A stretch of DNA of 64,000 bases from contig OZ012688.1 of NCBI GenBank assembly GCA_963942565.1, positions 18,123,446 to 18,187,445 of the forward strand. The letters run 5' to 3'. Made by a program: the position numbers and the translations under genes. This DNA comes from Maea johnstoni (Eukaryota > Annelida > Polychaeta > Spionida > Magelonidae). Below, one piece after another: positions 25,164 to 64,000 of this stretch. Within the stretch, counting starts at the first letter, position 1. Every line of letters starts with the position of its first letter. Below the pieces are notes generated by a model that did no database searches, was not told where the DNA came from, and saw nothing but the letters and a program-made list of their open reading frames with translations.

Positions 25164-25341
25164 AGGCTCGAAATTAAGTTTCTTTCGAGGGAGCCAAAGT
25201 GCATCTTCAAAGCTACTTTTAAAGGGTTGCCTAAAGAAACCAGTACATCTTTGGCTCCCTGCAGAAATCTGAAGAAGGCTTCAAGCTGCAGGAGAATACA
25301 AGGGAGTCCTGGGATCCTGGTTCCAGCTAATTTCGAGCCAT
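25164..25341. mobile_element. Small inverted-repeat element, possibly hAT
   Basis: Ends CAGGCTCGAAATTA and TAATTTCGAGCCATG are inverted repeats of the CAGGGCTCGAAATTA type common at hAT termini. No exact 8-bp duplication is visible. It lies about 130 bp past the NHE8 stop codon and may be in its 3' UTR. Confidence 0.45.
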
Positions 25342-25470
25342 GATTTCCCTTGTGTGAACAGTGTAAAAATCACAAAAACACCATAGAAACAAAGCTGATT
25401 GGAGTATAGGGTACACATAATTCTCTCTGTCTGTCATGATTTTGGCTCCGTAGCAGGACAGTGACTGTGC

Positions 25471-63808
<38,338 letters not shown>

Positions 63809-64000
63809 TTTGATGTCCAAGTGAGTTAGTAAGCCATGTCTATGTGAAACGTCCAAATGTTGATACTAAATCGGTCAATTTTTGCGTTACATGCACAGCT
63901 AGTTCGCTGCAGCCAAAAAGCGCAGAAGCCTCGGTGTCGATCAATGTTTATGAGCGACATCTATTGAGAAAACATCAAACGAATCAATGGCATGGTTCTC
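63809..64000 (-). promoter_or_regulatory. Presumed 5' UTR and proximal promoter of SLC9A8
   Basis: DNA directly upstream of the first exon. It is less AT-rich than the introns with several CpGs. No clear TATA box was identified and the transcription start is unknown. Confidence 0.35.

Overview
This is a eukaryotic, intron-rich, AT-rich window, most likely from a marine invertebrate (sea urchin, amphioxus, hemichordate or mollusc-like; the species cannot be fixed from sequence alone). The evidence is long introns with GT..AG junctions, a U12-type intron, many MITEs, tRNA-derived SINEs, long microsatellites, and an animal-type Na+/H+ exchanger whose protein aligns closely to vertebrate NHE8 as I remember it. 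One 200-base run of N (53801-54000) is an assembly gap.

The right 60% (about 25.5-63.8 kb) is a single minus-strand gene, an SLC9A8/NHE8 orthologue. I could place 15 coding exons with matching phases: E1 63564-63808, E2 53742 into the gap, E3 52137-52195, E4 50983-51066, E5 40595-40696, E6 39768-39946, E7 38881-39019, E8 38165-38270, E9 37083-37199, E10 35223-35305, E11 34672-34783, E12 33294-33436, E13 27212-27283, E14 26487-26630, E15 25471-25572. Two things in it stand out. First, a 12-copy, 107-bp minisatellite has grown across the E9/intron border and multiplies the 5' splice site twelvefold. Second, the E7-E8 intron is U12-type, with a perfect AT donor and branch site but apparently AT as its last two bases.

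The introns are crowded with DNA-transposon relics: hAT elements with 8-bp target duplications, PIF/Harbinger-type MITEs (TWA duplications), Tc1/mariner-type MITEs (TA), and three TTAA-flanked MITE families. Intron 1 holds a three-level nest: a perfect-arm hairpin inside a hAT element inside a 2.8-kb foldback element.

The left 40% (1-25 kb) has no complete gene that I recognise. It starts with the 3' part of a repetitive PIN/FEN1-like ORF with a cysteine-rich tail. Further on are two LINE fragments (RT and RNase H), a palindrome-rich CTAGG satellite duplicated together with a possible exon, a 21-bp palindromic repeat forming a foldback, a possible plus-strand gene start with a coiled-coil exon and a GC-type donor (15.4 kb), and a few unidentified coding-like pieces (16.0-17.1 kb). 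The rest is AT-rich non-coding DNA.
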